From Edaphobacter sp. (lineage in GTDB: Bacteria; Acidobacteriota; Terriglobia; Terriglobales; Acidobacteriaceae), in assembly GCA_025462645.1 (NCBI GenBank), contig JAOAPB010000020.1, positions 1-47,132 of the forward strand: a stretch of DNA of 47,132 bases, written 5' to 3'. Below the pieces are notes generated by a model that worked only from the letters and a program-made list of their open reading frames with translations, searched no databases and was not told the origin of the DNA. Below are positions 1 to 9,494 of the stretch, piece by piece. A program made the translations under genes and the position numbers. How positions within the stretch are numbered: the first letter of the stretch is position 1; the number at the start of each line of letters is the position of its first letter.

Positions 1-1373
1 CCGGTCTGGTACATGGTGGCGATGACCTGGTCGAGGGAGAGTTTGTGATCGCCGGTCTCGTGCATGGCCATGCGGGCGGCGTTGATGGCTTTGACGGCTC
101 CCATGCCGTTGCGCTCGATGCAGGGAATCTGGACGAGGCCGCCGATAGGATCGCAGGTCATGCCGAGGTTGTGCTCCATGGCGATCTCGGCGGCGTGTTC
201 GACCTGGGCGTTAGTGCCGTTGAGTGCGGCGACTAATCCTCCGGCGGCCATGCTGCAGGCCACGCCTACCTCGCCCTGGCAGCCTACCTCGGCGCCGGAG
301 ATACTGGCGTTCTCCTTGTAGAGGATGCCGATGGCGGCGGCGGTGAGAAAGTAGCGGATGAGGCCGGCCTCGTCGGCTCCGTCTGTGAAGCGCATGTAGT
401 AGTGGGCGATGGCAGGGATGACGCCGGCGGCTCCGTTGGTGGGAGCGGTGACCACTCGTCCTCCGGCGGCGTTCTCCTCATTGACGGCCATGGCGTAGAC
501 CGTGACCCAGTCCATCGGTGCGAGTGGGTCTTTCGAACCCTCAGCCTGGAGGCGGCGGACGAGGCGTGGGGCGCGTCGGCGGACGTTGAGGCCGCCGGGG
601 AGGATGCCCTCGATCTCTATGCCGCGCTGCGTACAGGACTGCATGGTTCGCCAGAGGGTGAGGATGCTGGCTTCGATCTTTGCTTCAGCGGAGAGGAGCT
701 GTGAGGAAGATTCCGGCTCGGGGCGGTTGATCGTGACGGTGGTGTCGTTGAGGAGAGCGACTTCGTTGGCGAGGAGGAGATCCGCGATTGTGAGGTCGTT
801 TTGCTTCGCGGTGGCGAGAAGATCTGCTGCGCTGCGGAAGGGGTAGGGAACGGTGCGAGTGCTGGTGCTGCTCTCGGCTGTGCGCTCAGCCTCGGAGAGG
901 ATGAAACCTCCGCCGATGGAGTAGAAGACATCTTCGGCGAGAAGGTTTCCCGTCTCGTCGAAGGCGGTGAAGCGCATTCCGTTGGGGTGCGAGACGATGT
1001 TGGGTGCTGGGTACATCTGGTCGCGATGGAAGAGGAGGTCTTGCGACTCGGTGAAGGGGATGGACCTGCGGCCGAGGAGGTTCAGGTTTCGGGTGGTGCG
1101 AATTGCGGCGAGCTTCGCTTCGATCTGTGCTGGGTCCACCGTGTCGGGCGCTTCGCCAAGAAGCCCGAGGAGGATGGCGCGGTCAGTGCCGTGGCCGATG
1201 CCGGTGAGGGCCAGTGAGCCGTAAAGATGGACGACCACGCGAGCGGTGCGGGAGAGGACGGCAGCGGAGTCCAGCATGCGGACGAAGCAAAGGGCGGCGC
1301 GCATGGGGCCGACAGTGTGGGAGCTGGAGGGGCCGATGCCAATTTTGAAGAGTTCGAAGAGGCTGGTATTCAC
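1..1373 (-). CDS. sdaA: L-serine dehydratase (L-serine ammonia-lyase), 3' end cut by window edge
   Basis: Deaminates L-serine to pyruvate and ammonia in the cytoplasm with a 4Fe-4S cluster. Single-chain form: the N-terminal beta domain carries the [11 protein letters not shown] substrate motif and the C-terminal alpha domain carries the cluster-binding stretch [18 protein letters not shown]. The frame is open for 457 codons to the left edge and ends in VIATMYQTG, so by comparison with SdaA of about 455-460 residues only some 18 residues are missing. I chose the GTG at 1373 because [18 protein letters not shown] matches the family N terminus and the upstream gene stops 5 nt before it. It is probably co-transcribed with the YjbR gene. 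Confidence 0.95.
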   Translation of the reverse strand, partial: MNTSLFELFKIGIGPSSSHTVGPMRAALCFVRMLDSAAVLSRTARVVVHLYGSLALTGIGHGTDRAILLGLLGEAPDTVDPAQIEAKLAAIRTTRNLNLLGRRSIPFTESQDLLFHRDQMYPAPNIVSHPNGMRFTAFDETGNLLAEDVFYSIGGGFILSEAERTAESSTSTRTVPYPFRSAADLLATAKQNDLTIADLLLANEVALLNDTTVTINRPEPESSSQLLSAEAKIEASILTLWRTMQSCTQRGIEIEGILPGGLNVRRRAPRLVRRLQAEGSKDPLAPMDWVTVYAMAVNEENAAGGRVVTAPTNGAAGVIPAIAHYYMRFTDGADEAGLIRYFLTAAAIGILYKENASISGAEVGCQGEVGVACSMAAGGLVAALNGTNAQVEHAAEIAMEHNLGMTCDPIGGLVQIPCIERNGMGAVKAINAARMAMHETGDHKLSLDQVIATMYQT

Positions 1374-1378
1374 GCTCG

Positions 1379-1759
1379 TTATTGTAGGCGTGAGCGGCTG
1401 GGTTTGCTGCGCTTTGCCTTTTTGTCCAATTGTTTGGCCTTTACGTTGTGGTATGCGGTGGCAAGCGCGCCTTCAAGTGTGGACTCGTCCACCTGGCTGA
1501 GGTTGACGAAGGTCATACCCATGCGGCCCCAGCCTCCAGGAATGGCTTCAAAGACCTTGGGCATCTCGGTGGTGAAGGCTTCTTGCTGTTCGAGGGTTAG
1601 CTTAAGGACGCCACGTCCTGTTGCCTGCGCGGAGAGCGTTGCGAAGATGCGATCGTTGAGGCGGAAGTCGGGTTGACCCATATGGGAGCTCTCGACGGCG
1701 CCGGGCTGGGAGAGGGCTAGTCTGCGAAAGAGTGCGACATGAGGATCCTTACTATGCAT
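1379..1759 (-). CDS. MmcQ/YjbR-family protein
   Basis: A 126-residue protein with the YjbR/CyaY-like fold signature: an N-terminal [20 protein letters not shown] segment, a central strand [11 protein letters not shown], and the [19 protein letters not shown] region before a Lys/Arg-rich tail. Members have been suggested to bind DNA, but no firm biochemical role is known. It ends 5 nt before the sdaA start and lies 12 nt downstream of the HEAT-repeat gene, so the three may form one transcript. Length is normal for the family (about 115-130). The function of this copy is not deducible from context. Confidence 0.8.
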   Translation of the reverse strand: MHSKDPHVALFRRLALSQPGAVESSHMGQPDFRLNDRIFATLSAQATGRGVLKLTLEQQEAFTTEMPKVFEAIPGGWGRMGMTFVNLSQVDESTLEGALATAYHNVKAKQLDKKAKRSKPSRSRLQ

Positions 1760-1771
1760 GGCTTCTGCTCG

Positions 1772-2707
1772 TCACCGTTTTTTGCGAACGGGGGGTGTGC
1801 TGCTGGAAAGGATGTAGGCGGCTGCGGCAGTAAGGCGGACCGGTGGCTTGATGTCATCGAAGACTGCGAGCAGTGCATCGGAGACTGGCTTTTCCCGATA
1901 GCTGCCGAGGGCCTTGGCGGCTGCGGCGCGGACGGCGGTATCTTTGTCCCCCAGAGCGGCGATGAGAGTTGTGCGGATGGGGTCGGTCTTCTCCTGGGAG
2001 ATCTGCTCTATGGCGGTAACGCGAGCGGAGTCGCCGCCGTTCTTGCGCATGTACTCATAGGCCGTGATACCGAAGCCAAAGGGGCCAAGAAGCATGGTGG
2101 CTCCCTGTAGAGCGCCGATGCGAGCGAGTGTGGCGGGGTTATGGAGATCTTTGCCGACGGTGTGCATGGTGCTGCTCTTCAGTCCGGCGTTCGCTTTCCG
2201 CTCTCCGTTGACTACTGCGAGAAGGATGTCTTCGCCGGAGGGATCCTTCATCTTCCAGAGGGTCGTAGCGGCGGCGAAGGCCACCTGTGGTTCCTTATCG
2301 TCCAGCATGGTGCGAAGGTTCGTGGCGAGATTACGGTCTTTGGTCTCGCCGACGGCGAGGACGGCTGCGGTGCGTACATCGACGTCGGGATCTTTCATTG
2401 CTTCGACGATGAACGCTTCGCTGCGGGCATTGTTGCCTAGCGTGCCCAGCGCGGCTATTGCCTGTATGCGGAGCTCAGCGTGCTTGGAGTCCTGAACGGC
2501 CGTGGTGAGCATGTCCCAGGCCTCTGTCGTATTTTGCGCGGTTGTGTTGTTGCGTCGGTCGGTGACAACAACATCGGCTGTCGTTGGAGTCTGGGCTGAT
2601 GGAGTGGTGGCGTCCTGAGCCAAGGCGGTGGCGAGGCTAAGGGAGAGAACGCCGGCTAGTAACGCCGCGGAGAAGTTCAGGCCAAAGGTGCTGTTGTTCG
2701 AGTGCAT
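1772..2707 (-). CDS. Secreted HEAT-repeat protein
   Basis: About 311 residues. The start at 2707 gives a signal peptide (hydrophobic run FSAALLAGVLSLSLATALA followed by Q) and has GGAG about 8 nt upstream; an upstream in-frame start would add 25 residues with no leader character, so I rejected it. After a linker, several HEAT/PBS-lyase-like units follow, for example ELRIQAIAALGTLG, DVRTAAVLAVGE, QVAFAAATTLWKM and AVRAAAAKALGSYR, so the protein is probably an alpha-solenoid binding scaffold outside the cytoplasm. The C terminus is basic (PVRKKR). No catalytic motif is seen. It is divergent from comM across about 100 nt. Confidence 0.8.
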   Translation of the reverse strand: MHSNNSTFGLNFSAALLAGVLSLSLATALAQDATTPSAQTPTTADVVVTDRRNNTTAQNTTEAWDMLTTAVQDSKHAELRIQAIAALGTLGNNARSEAFIVEAMKDPDVDVRTAAVLAVGETKDRNLATNLRTMLDDKEPQVAFAAATTLWKMKDPSGEDILLAVVNGERKANAGLKSSTMHTVGKDLHNPATLARIGALQGATMLLGPFGFGITAYEYMRKNGGDSARVTAIEQISQEKTDPIRTTLIAALGDKDTAVRAAAAKALGSYREKPVSDALLAVFDDIKPPVRLTAAAAYILSSSTPPVRKKR

Positions 2708-2760
2708 TGAGTTACTCCGTCGTGCGGTAACGTGCCGCACCTCTCTTATACCGGGTGGAA

Positions 2761-2769
2761 TGCTATACT
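2761..2769 (+). promoter_or_regulatory. Putative extended -10 promoter of comM
   Basis: The sequence TGCTATACT combines an extended TG motif with a TATACT -10 hexamer 40 nt before the comM start codon. No good -35 is present at 17 nt, which is tolerated by extended -10 promoters. It would give a leader of about 33 nt. Confidence 0.45.
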
Positions 2770-2809
2770 CGGCGGAATTCACTGCCTCAAGGTTACCCCA
2801 GGCTCAATA

Positions 2810-4402
2810 ATGCTTTTTAAAGCTCGTAGTGCTGCTGTTTATGGGATCGACGCGCACATCATCGATGTCGAGGTCGACTTCTCCGGGATCAGGTTAGACA
2901 AGGAACAGTTCAGCACGGTGGGGTTGCCGGATGCGGCGGTGCGCGAGAGTCGCGACCGGGTGCGGTCGGCGATCAAGAACTCCGGCTTCGAGATACCGGC
3001 GACACGGATCACGATCAATCTGGCTCCGGCCGACCTGAAGAAGGAGGGGTCGGGGTTCGATCTGCCGATTGCGATCGGGATACTTGGTGCCTATGGTGCG
3101 CTGCAGATCAAGGATGTGAGCGACTTTCTGCTGGTGGGAGAGCTGGGGCTCGACGGCAGCCTGCGGGCGGTGCAGGGGATGCTGCCGATTGCCGTTGCGG
3201 CGAGGGCTAAGGGAATTGCGAACCTGATTATTCCTGCCAGCAATGCGCGTGAGGCTGCGGTGGTCGAGGGGGTGAATGTCTATCCCGTGAAGTCGCTGCT
3301 GGAGGTACGGGAGCTGCTGAACTCTGCGGCGTTCGGCACGATGACGGCAACGCCGCTGAAGGTGGAGACGCGAAATCTGCTGAACGAGATGCAGCACTTT
3401 CCGTTCGACTTCAAAGACGTGCGCGGACAGCACGTGGCGAAGCGTGCGCTGGAGGTGGCGGCGGCGGGTGGACATAACATTTTGATGATTGGGCCGCCGG
3501 GGTCGGGCAAGACGATGCTGGCGAAGAGGCTGCCTTCGATCCTGGCTCCGCTACGGTTCGAGGAGGCGCTGGAGACGACGAAGATCCACTCGGTGGCCGG
3601 CGTGCTGGACGCGGAGCAGGGGCTGGTGACGCATCGGCCGTTTCGGTCGCCTCACCATACGATCTCGGATGCCGGGCTGATCGGTGGCGGGATGATGCCG
3701 CGTCCGGGCGAGGTGTCGCTGGCGCACAATGGGCTGCTGTTCCTGGATGAGCTGCCGGAGTTTCCCCGGAATGTGCTGGAGGTGCTGCGACAGCCGCTCG
3801 AGGATGGTATGGTGACGATTGCGCGGGCGGCGATGAGTCTGAGCTTTCCGGCTCGCTTCATGCTGGCTGCGGCGATGAATCCTTGTCCTTGTGGATATTT
3901 CAATGACAAGTCGCGAGAGTGTATGTGTACGCCGCCGATGATTCAGAGGTATGTCTCGAAGGTGTCGGGGCCGTTGCTGGACAGGATCGATATCCATATC
4001 GAGGTTCCGGCGGTTCAATATAAGGAACTGCGCGGCGGTGCGGCGGCGGAGGGCTCCGAGGAGATTCGGGCTCGGGTGCTAACGGCTCGCGAGCGGCAGC
4101 ATGAGCGGTTCAAGCAGGCGGGGGAGCGGACGAAGGGCTCGGCGAAGGCGAGTTCGCGGCATGTGTTCGCGAATGCTCAGATGAATACGCAACAGATACG
4201 GGCTTATTGCGAGCTGTCCTCGGATGCGGAGCGGTTGCTGGAGCGGGCGATGCAGCAGCAGGGGCTGAGCGCCCGTGCACATGACCGGATCTTGAAGGTG
4301 GCACGGACCGTAGCCGACCTGGGCGGAGAACAGAATATTGCGGTGAAGCATATCGCCGAGGCCATTCAGTACCGGACACTTGATCGCAGTTATTGGGCTT
4401 AG
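2810..4402 (+). CDS. comM: YifB/ComM-type Mg-chelatase-like AAA+ ATPase
   Basis: A 530-residue protein of the ComM/YifB family. In naturally competent bacteria ComM is a hexameric helicase that promotes branch migration during integration of incoming DNA. Order: N-terminal Lon-protease-like domain (about residues 1-170), AAA+ core with Walker A GPPGSGKT at 228-235, Walker [11 protein letters not shown] at 309-318, a Cys cluster [15 protein letters not shown] at 359-373, sensor [10 protein letters not shown] near 387, and the C-terminal Mg-chelatase domain. I start at 2810 ([12 protein letters not shown]), which matches the family; an upstream in-frame start would add 26 unrelated residues. 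DprA in the same window fits a transformation or recombination role. Confidence 0.92.
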   Translation: MLFKARSAAVYGIDAHIIDVEVDFSGIRLDKEQFSTVGLPDAAVRESRDRVRSAIKNSGFEIPATRITINLAPADLKKEGSGFDLPIAIGILGAYGALQIKDVSDFLLVGELGLDGSLRAVQGMLPIAVAARAKGIANLIIPASNAREAAVVEGVNVYPVKSLLEVRELLNSAAFGTMTATPLKVETRNLLNEMQHFPFDFKDVRGQHVAKRALEVAAAGGHNILMIGPPGSGKTMLAKRLPSILAPLRFEEALETTKIHSVAGVLDAEQGLVTHRPFRSPHHTISDAGLIGGGMMPRPGEVSLAHNGLLFLDELPEFPRNVLEVLRQPLEDGMVTIARAAMSLSFPARFMLAAAMNPCPCGYFNDKSRECMCTPPMIQRYVSKVSGPLLDRIDIHIEVPAVQYKELRGGAAAEGSEEIRARVLTARERQHERFKQAGERTKGSAKASSRHVFANAQMNTQQIRAYCELSSDAERLLERAMQQQGLSARAHDRILKVARTVADLGGEQNIAVKHIAEAIQYRTLDRSYWA

Positions 4403-4438
4403 TGTCCCATGTGCGGTCTTGTCGCTTCCTTCTGGTTA

Positions 4439-4573
4439 GAGGGGGGTACCCCCCTGGGGGGGTATTCTGGAATAAGCCTTGTATTTTCAGCAATATAGCA
4501 TATTGTGGTTTCGCTAAAATATTCCATATAAAGGGGTTAGGGCCAAATTCGTCTTTCTAAAAGGGTTAGCTGC
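4439..4573 (+). repeat. Dispersed GGGGTACCCC element, copy A
   Basis: First of three copies in this window. It opens with a perfect 14-nt palindrome GGGGGGTACCCCCC (4441-4454), then T and a run of seven G. An AT-rich middle of about 75 nt contains ATTCTGGAATAAGCCTTG and CTAAAATATT. It closes with AAAGGGGTTAGGGCCAAATT and CGTC (to 4553). A partial second closing unit (TCTAAAAGGGTTAGC) follows to about 4570. It starts 37 nt after comM and ends 10-30 nt before an intrinsic terminator. Confidence 0.75.
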
Positions 4574-4582
4574 AAAAAGAGG

Positions 4583-4609
4583 AAGCCCCGGCGTTTTCCG
4601 GGGCTTTTT
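4583..4609 (+). terminator. Intrinsic terminator downstream of comM / repeat copy A
   Basis: Stem AAGCCCCGG (4583-4591) pairs with CCGGGGCTT (4598-4606) around a CGTTTT loop and runs into a T-tract. It would end transcripts from comM or from repeat copy A. Confidence 0.85.
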
Positions 4610-5313
4610 CTCGATTCTGTATTGATCTGTATTAACATAGCAAATTGAGCAAAACTACTATGCCACGTGTAACTCTTTTATGTACAGGCAGATAAGCTGT
4701 CTGGGGTCTTGACAGGAATTTAATGATTTGGGTTCTTTGAGAAGCAGGATCATTGGGGAAGAGAGGATGAGGTATGGCTGGAGCAAGGACTAAAGAGAGT
4801 AGGGAGTGCCGTGATAAAATAGTGGTTTAGGTATGAAGGGGATGGAAGAACTAATCCTGTTTTTGGAATATCTTTATCAGCACCTTCCAAAAAAAAGTAT
4901 TGACCTGAGGCTTCGGACAATTTATTTTTCATAAGTGTCGAAGCTACTCCCCGCGGATATATACCCCCGACAAGCAGGAGTGGTTGGCATCGAGTCCGGG
5001 TTTGCCGGACATACACTGATCTTCTGTTTTACGCCTAGGCTCTGACGCCGCTGAAAGGAACATGAAGGAGAGTCAGGGTTACAAGGAAGTAGTCGTAGCT
5101 GACTACAAGGTTGTGCGTTGTCTACCGATGTTTAGTAGATAACGGTTTGGATTGAGATATTTACAGTAGATTTTGGAATCGCAAAAGATTTTTCTGCGTC
5201 TAATAGAAGTCGAGTATCGGTACTGGAGTGCTTGTTCGAAGTTGAGAAAAAATTCAGGCAGATAGAGCGCATTTAGACGCTTTTGCCTCATGAAACTGAA
5301 AAGGAGAAACACT
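4610..5313. other. Long AT-rich intergenic region without a convincing gene
   Basis: About 700 nt, clearly more AT-rich than its surroundings. Minus-strand reading frames of 88 and 80 codons exist here but show no family resemblance, have atypical composition, and one runs antisense into the rpoZ-like gene, so I do not call them. Visible structure is a GTCCGG/CCGGAC hairpin at 4994-5010 and isolated -35-like TTGACA (4709-4714) and TTGACC (near 4900) without good -10 partners. I could not match it to tmRNA, RNase P RNA or 6S RNA by eye. It may hold the promoter and leader of the rpoZ-like gene, or an unrecognised RNA. Confidence 0.5.
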
Positions 5314-5535
5314 ATGCGCTCAGATCTTATTTTTGGAGCTCTCACGCACGTGACGAACCGCTATGAGCTTTGTCAGCTGGCGTCGAAGGCGACACGGAAG
5401 CTGCACAAGCCAAACACTCGTCTACAGGACACGACGAATGAAGTTCTCGATCGTTTCAAGGATACTATTCCGATGGACGATGCTAGTGACGCCGTTGTAG
5501 AGAAGGTACAAGTCCAGGAACGCCGCGCAGCTTAA
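5314..5535 (+). CDS. rpoZ: RNA polymerase omega-subunit-like protein
   Basis: A 73-residue protein. The segment THVTNRYELCQLASKATRKL resembles the omega core pattern N-R-[FY]-x-L then A-x-x-x-A-R, in which the first helix clamps the beta-prime subunit. Omega is a small accessory subunit that helps assemble RNA polymerase. The start at 5314 (MRSDLIFGALTHV) has AAGGAG 7 nt upstream; an earlier in-frame ATG at 5290 is less well placed. It lies 159 nt upstream of rho on the same strand, so both transcription genes may share a transcript. The call rests on a short similarity read by eye; a small uncharacterised protein is the alternative. Confidence 0.65.
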   Translation: MRSDLIFGALTHVTNRYELCQLASKATRKLHKPNTRLQDTTNEVLDRFKDTIPMDDASDAVVEKVQVQERRAA

Positions 5536-5694
5536 CGCGCGGCTGTTTTTCCTTTAACCCATCACCCGCATTGCAATCCCATCCGCAGTCTCATTTCCCT
5601 TACATTTGTGGCCTTCCGCAGGACCCCCTCGTCAAGCAGAATCCCGCCTCAGTTCCAAACAATCCCTCCTAAAAATCAAATTCCCAGGTAAAAC
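5536..5694 (+). promoter_or_regulatory. C-rich, G-poor rho leader (possible rut site / autoregulation)
   Basis: Between the omega-like gene and rho. By hand count 5551-5690 has about 54 C and only 17 G in 140 nt, the reverse of the G-rich coding strands on either side. C-rich, G-poor, unstructured RNA is the known loading signal for Rho, and rho is autoregulated by Rho-dependent attenuation in E. coli. I infer the same design here. No T-rich hairpin terminator is seen inside it. Confidence 0.5.
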
Positions 5695-6945
5695 ATGACG
5701 ATCTCTGAACTAAAAGAGCACAATATTGCGGAGCTAGGCAAGCTCGCGCGCGGCCTTGACATCGCTGGAACCAGCGGCTTGCGAAAACAGGATCTGATCT
5801 TCAAGATTCTGCAGGCGCAGAGCGAGAAGGAAGGGCACATCTTCGCCGAGGGCGTGCTGGAGATCCTGCCGGATGGCTACGGCTTCCTGCGGTCTCCCGA
5901 CTACAACTACCTGCCCGGTCCCGATGACATCTACGTCTCGCCCTCGCAGATCCGCAAGTTCGACCTGAAGACGGGCGATACGATCAGCGGCAACGTTCGG
6001 CCGCCGCATGAGGGTGAGAAGTACTTCGCGCTGGTGAAGATCGAGGCGATCAACTTCGAGTCTCCGGAAGAGACGCGCAATAAGATTCTGTTCGACAACC
6101 TGACCCCGCTGTACGCGCAGGAGCGGGTGAAGATGGAGACGGTTCGCGAGCACATCTCGGGCCGTGTGATGGACCTGCTGACCCCGGTGGGCAAGGGGCA
6201 GCGCGGTTTGATCGTGGCTCCTCCGCGCACCGGTAAGACGATGCTGCTGCAGTCGATTGCCAACAGCATTACCTCGAATCATCCTGAGATCGTGCTGATC
6301 GTTCTGTTGATCGACGAGCGCCCGGAAGAGGTGACGGACATGCAGCGGTCGGTGAAGGGCGAGGTTATCTCGTCGACCTTCGACGAGCCGGCGGCGCGTC
6401 ACGTACAGGTTGCGGAGATGGTGATCGAGAAGGCGAAGCGTCTGGTGGAGCACAAGCGCGATGTCGTGATCCTGCTGGACTCGATTACGCGTCTGGCGCG
6501 TGCGTACAACACGATCGTTCCTCCCTCGGGCAAGGTGCTCTCAGGCGGTGTGGACTCGAATGCGCTGCAGAGGCCGAAGCGGTTCTTCGGCGCGGCTCGC
6601 AATATCGAAGAGGGCGGTTCGCTGACGATCATCGCGACGGCACTGGTCGATACCGGCTCGCGCATGGACGAGGTCATCTTCGAAGAGTTCAAGGGTACGG
6701 GCAACATGGAAGTGATCCTGGATCGCAAGCTTGTGGACAAGCGCGTGTTCCCGGCGATCGACATCCAGCGCTCCGGTACGCGTAAGGAAGAGCTGCTGAT
6801 TCCGAAAGAAGACCTGCAGCGGACCTGGATTCTGCGGAAGGTGCTGAACCCGCTGTCGCCGGTTGAGGCGATGGAGCTGTTGACCGATAAGCTGGCGAAG
6901 ACTCGGAACAACCAGGAGTTTTTGCATAACATGAGCTCGATCTAG
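5695..6945 (+). CDS. rho: Transcription termination factor Rho
   Basis: A 416-residue hexameric RNA-dependent ATPase/helicase, near the usual 419. Order: N-terminal helical domain (1-45), cold-shock-like primary RNA-binding domain with [20 protein letters not shown] (61-80), Walker A APPRTGKT (175-182), Walker B region [16 protein letters not shown] (257-272), and the Q/R-loop region [16 protein letters not shown] (276-291). Unlike many high-GC relatives it has no long N-terminal insertion. The coding start is preceded by the C-rich leader and followed by a strong terminator. Confidence 0.98.
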   Translation: MTISELKEHNIAELGKLARGLDIAGTSGLRKQDLIFKILQAQSEKEGHIFAEGVLEILPDGYGFLRSPDYNYLPGPDDIYVSPSQIRKFDLKTGDTISGNVRPPHEGEKYFALVKIEAINFESPEETRNKILFDNLTPLYAQERVKMETVREHISGRVMDLLTPVGKGQRGLIVAPPRTGKTMLLQSIANSITSNHPEIVLIVLLIDERPEEVTDMQRSVKGEVISSTFDEPAARHVQVAEMVIEKAKRLVEHKRDVVILLDSITRLARAYNTIVPPSGKVLSGGVDSNALQRPKRFFGAARNIEEGGSLTIIATALVDTGSRMDEVIFEEFKGTGNMEVILDRKLVDKRVFPAIDIQRSGTRKEELLIPKEDLQRTWILRKVLNPLSPVEAMELLTDKLAKTRNNQEFLHNMSSI

Positions 6946-6964
6946 TCGAGTTTGTTGCAGGGAG

Positions 6965-6994
6965 GAGCGCAGCCTTTGGGCTGCGCTCTTTTTT
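6965..6994 (+). terminator. Intrinsic terminator of rho
   Basis: Perfect 10-bp stem GAGCGCAGCC / GGCTGCGCTC with a TTTG loop followed by six T, 20 nt after the rho stop codon. Confidence 0.93.
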
Positions 6995-7236
6995 GCTTTG
7001 GGGAGAGGTTTAATTGGCGAAGTCCTGGTGCAGATCACGGTTCAACAGGACGGGGTTGCCTTCGTGTCCGTGCAACAAAGAGAGGTTCCCAATTTGGGCT
7101 CAGCAAGGGAGCCTTAACCAACTGCATCCTGCCTATTAAGGGGGATCGACATTAACATTGCCGTGGTATCAAGTGGAAACCGATCCTGCTATTAAAGGGA
7201 TTTTGTTGTCCTGATTTCTTCCTGGAGAACGTAGTA

Positions 7237-9417
7237 ATGCATGGTTCTTACAACTTATATCTGGTAGGGGTATCGCTTCTGGTCGCGATGTTTGCCTCCT
7301 ACACGGCGCTGGATCTGGTGGGGCGCATTCGTTTGATTCACGGGACGGAGAAGAAGCGATTTCTGTGGTTGCTGGGCGGCGCAGTCGCGATGGGGATGGG
7401 GATCTGGTCGACGCATTTTATCGGGATGCTGGCGTTCCGGATGCCGATTGAGCTGGGCTACGATTTGCGGATCACGGGCTATTCGCTGGTGATCGCGATC
7501 CTGCTCTCGGGCTTTGCGTTGGATGTGGTGACGAGAGATGAGTTGAGCTGGACCCGCTTGGGGGTGGGCGGAGTTCTGATGGGGCTGGGAGTGGCTGCCA
7601 TGCACTACACAGGCATGGAGGCGCTTCGGATGCAGCCTGCGATCGTCTACCACCGAGGGTTGTTCTTGACCTCGATCGTGATTGCGATTGCAGCTTCGTG
7701 GGCGGCGCTCTGGATTTCCTTTACGCTGCGAGATAGCAACCAGCGGCATGTGTTCGTGAAGCGCTGCGCAGCGGGGTTCGTGATGGGACTGGCGATTGCG
7801 GGAATGCACTACGTGGGTATGGGCGCCGCGACCTTTCGAAGCGACTCCATCTGTGGCGTGACGAGGGGAGCGAGTGCGACCTGGATGGCTTTTACGGTGA
7901 CTGGCTCGACTCTGTTCGTGCTGACGATGACACTCATCTACTCCATGCTGGATGCGCGCTATGACCTGCAGGCGTTTCGGCTGAAGGCCTCGCTGGAGAA
8001 GGATCGTCTGAACGCGTCGCTGGCGGATGCGAACGAGCGGCTGCTGGCGATGGCGACAGAGGACGCATTGACGGGGTTGCCGAATCGCAGTTCGGTGATC
8101 GAGCGGATCGACGCGGCGATTTATGAGGCTCAACGCAGCGGCAATAGCTTTACGTTGATGTTTATGGACCTGGATGGGTTCAAGACGGTGAACGACTCAC
8201 TGGGGCACACGGCCGGAGACAAGCTGTTGAAGGCGTTTTCGCAGCAGTTAGTCAAGGGTGTGCGCCATGAAGATACAGTGGCGAGGCTGAGTGGAGACGA
8301 GTTTGTGGTTCTGCTGGAGAGGATTGGCCGCCAGCAGGAGGTGGCCCCCATCGCGATGGGTGTTCTCGAGCGCATGCAGCAGGAGTTCGTCATCGACGGG
8401 ACGCCATTGCGGCTGACGGTTTCGATTGGGATTGCGACGTATCCGCAGGATGGCGAATCGGTAGAGGAGCTGCTGAAGAACGCCGATACGGCGATGTATG
8501 ACGCGAAGCAGAATGGCCGGAACACCTATCGGTTTTTCAATGTGGGGATGAGCGAGGCGGCGGCTCGAACACTGCTGATCCATAGCGGATTGACGGAGGC
8601 TCTGGAGAAGAGACACCTGTCGCTGCACTTCCAGCCGAAGTTCTCCGGGTTGAAGGGGGAGATGGTGGGGGCCGAAGCTCTGATCCGTTGGGAGCACCCG
8701 CAGCTGGGAGATATTCCGCCGCTGGAGTTCATTCCCGTTGCCGAGAGGACGGGACAGATTGTGCCGATCGGCAACTGGGTCATCGGGGAGGCGTGCAGGT
8801 ACATCAACAGGTGGAAGCAGGAGAGACTGCCCGCAGTGAAGATTGCAATCAACCTGTCGCGGGAGCAGTTGCGGCAGCCCGACTATGTGGAGAGCGTGCT
8901 GGCCATGGTGGAGGATGCGGGAGTGGAGCCGGCGCAGATCATGTTTGAGATTACGGAGACGGTGGCGATGGGCGATGCGGCGCTGACGGCGGATGTGATC
9001 TGCCGGTTTCAGCGCGCAGGGTTCGACATCGCGATCGATGACTTCGGTACGGGATATTCGAGCCTGGCGTACCTGCAGCAGTTTCGCGTCAAGCAGTTGA
9101 AGATTGATCGCTTCTTTACCGATGGGTTGGATCGGCATGGGGAGGAGGGATACGCCATGGTGTCGGCGATTATTGCGCTGGCGCATGCGTTGGAGATGGT
9201 TGTCGTGGCTGAGGGGGTGGAGACCGGATCGCAGTTGAGCAAGCTGAAGGAGCTTCATTGCGATGAGATACAGGGATTTCTGCTGGCGAGACCATTGACC
9301 GCCGGGGACTTTGAAAGTTTCCTGCGGAGACATCCGGACGTTGTCGAGAGAAAGGCGGCGGGGAGACAAACTATGCGCCCTACGCTTTCTAAGCAGGTAA
9401 AGCCAATTCTTGCTTAG
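7237..9417 (+). CDS. MHYT-GGDEF-EAL membrane c-di-GMP signalling protein
   Basis: A 726-residue integral membrane regulator of cyclic di-GMP. The N-terminal 240 residues hold seven or so membrane helices with three MHYT-type motifs: THFIGM (59-64), MHYTGM (122-127) and MHYVGM (190-195). Such domains are proposed to sense O2, CO or NO through metal. Then come a GGDEF domain (DALTGLPNR 276-284; signature SGDEF 352-356, an active-type variant) and an EAL domain (EAL 480-482, EITET 571-575, DDFGTGYSS 601-609, LKIDRF 621-626, AEGVET 658-663). Both catalytic signatures look intact, so it could make or degrade c-di-GMP. The 242 nt upstream of it, after the rho terminator, show no recognisable riboswitch. 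Confidence 0.93.
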   Translation: MHGSYNLYLVGVSLLVAMFASYTALDLVGRIRLIHGTEKKRFLWLLGGAVAMGMGIWSTHFIGMLAFRMPIELGYDLRITGYSLVIAILLSGFALDVVTRDELSWTRLGVGGVLMGLGVAAMHYTGMEALRMQPAIVYHRGLFLTSIVIAIAASWAALWISFTLRDSNQRHVFVKRCAAGFVMGLAIAGMHYVGMGAATFRSDSICGVTRGASATWMAFTVTGSTLFVLTMTLIYSMLDARYDLQAFRLKASLEKDRLNASLADANERLLAMATEDALTGLPNRSSVIERIDAAIYEAQRSGNSFTLMFMDLDGFKTVNDSLGHTAGDKLLKAFSQQLVKGVRHEDTVARLSGDEFVVLLERIGRQQEVAPIAMGVLERMQQEFVIDGTPLRLTVSIGIATYPQDGESVEELLKNADTAMYDAKQNGRNTYRFFNVGMSEAAARTLLIHSGLTEALEKRHLSLHFQPKFSGLKGEMVGAEALIRWEHPQLGDIPPLEFIPVAERTGQIVPIGNWVIGEACRYINRWKQERLPAVKIAINLSREQLRQPDYVESVLAMVEDAGVEPAQIMFEITETVAMGDAALTADVICRFQRAGFDIAIDDFGTGYSSLAYLQQFRVKQLKIDRFFTDGLDRHGEEGYAMVSAIIALAHALEMVVVAEGVETGSQLSKLKELHCDEIQGFLLARPLTAGDFESFLRRHPDVVERKAAGRQTMRPTLSKQVKPILA

Positions 9418-9446
9418 ATTTGGAGTTCGATTTCGATCCAAAACGG

Positions 9447-9486
9447 CACAAGAAAAGCGCAACCTTGGGGCTGCGTTTTTCTTGTG
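9447..9486. terminator. Bidirectional terminator between convergent genes
   Basis: An 18-bp hairpin: CACAAGAAAAGCGCAACC (9447-9464) pairs with GGCTGCGTTTTTCTTGTG (9469-9486) with one mismatch and one G-U pair. It has A/T-rich flanks on both strands, placed between the MHYT gene (+) and the PfpI gene (-). Confidence 0.85.
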
Positions 9487-9494
9487 CTCTGCTG

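Noticed and set aside
4750..5345. Two minus-strand reading frames (88 and 80 codons) in the AT-rich intergenic region
   Set aside because: No family resemblance, unusual amino-acid make-up, and the second runs antisense into the better supported omega-like gene.
7000..7236. Possible c-di-GMP riboswitch before the MHYT-GGDEF-EAL gene
   Set aside because: I could not place the conserved GEMM core; only a partial GGAC/GTCC pairing is visible, which is not enough.
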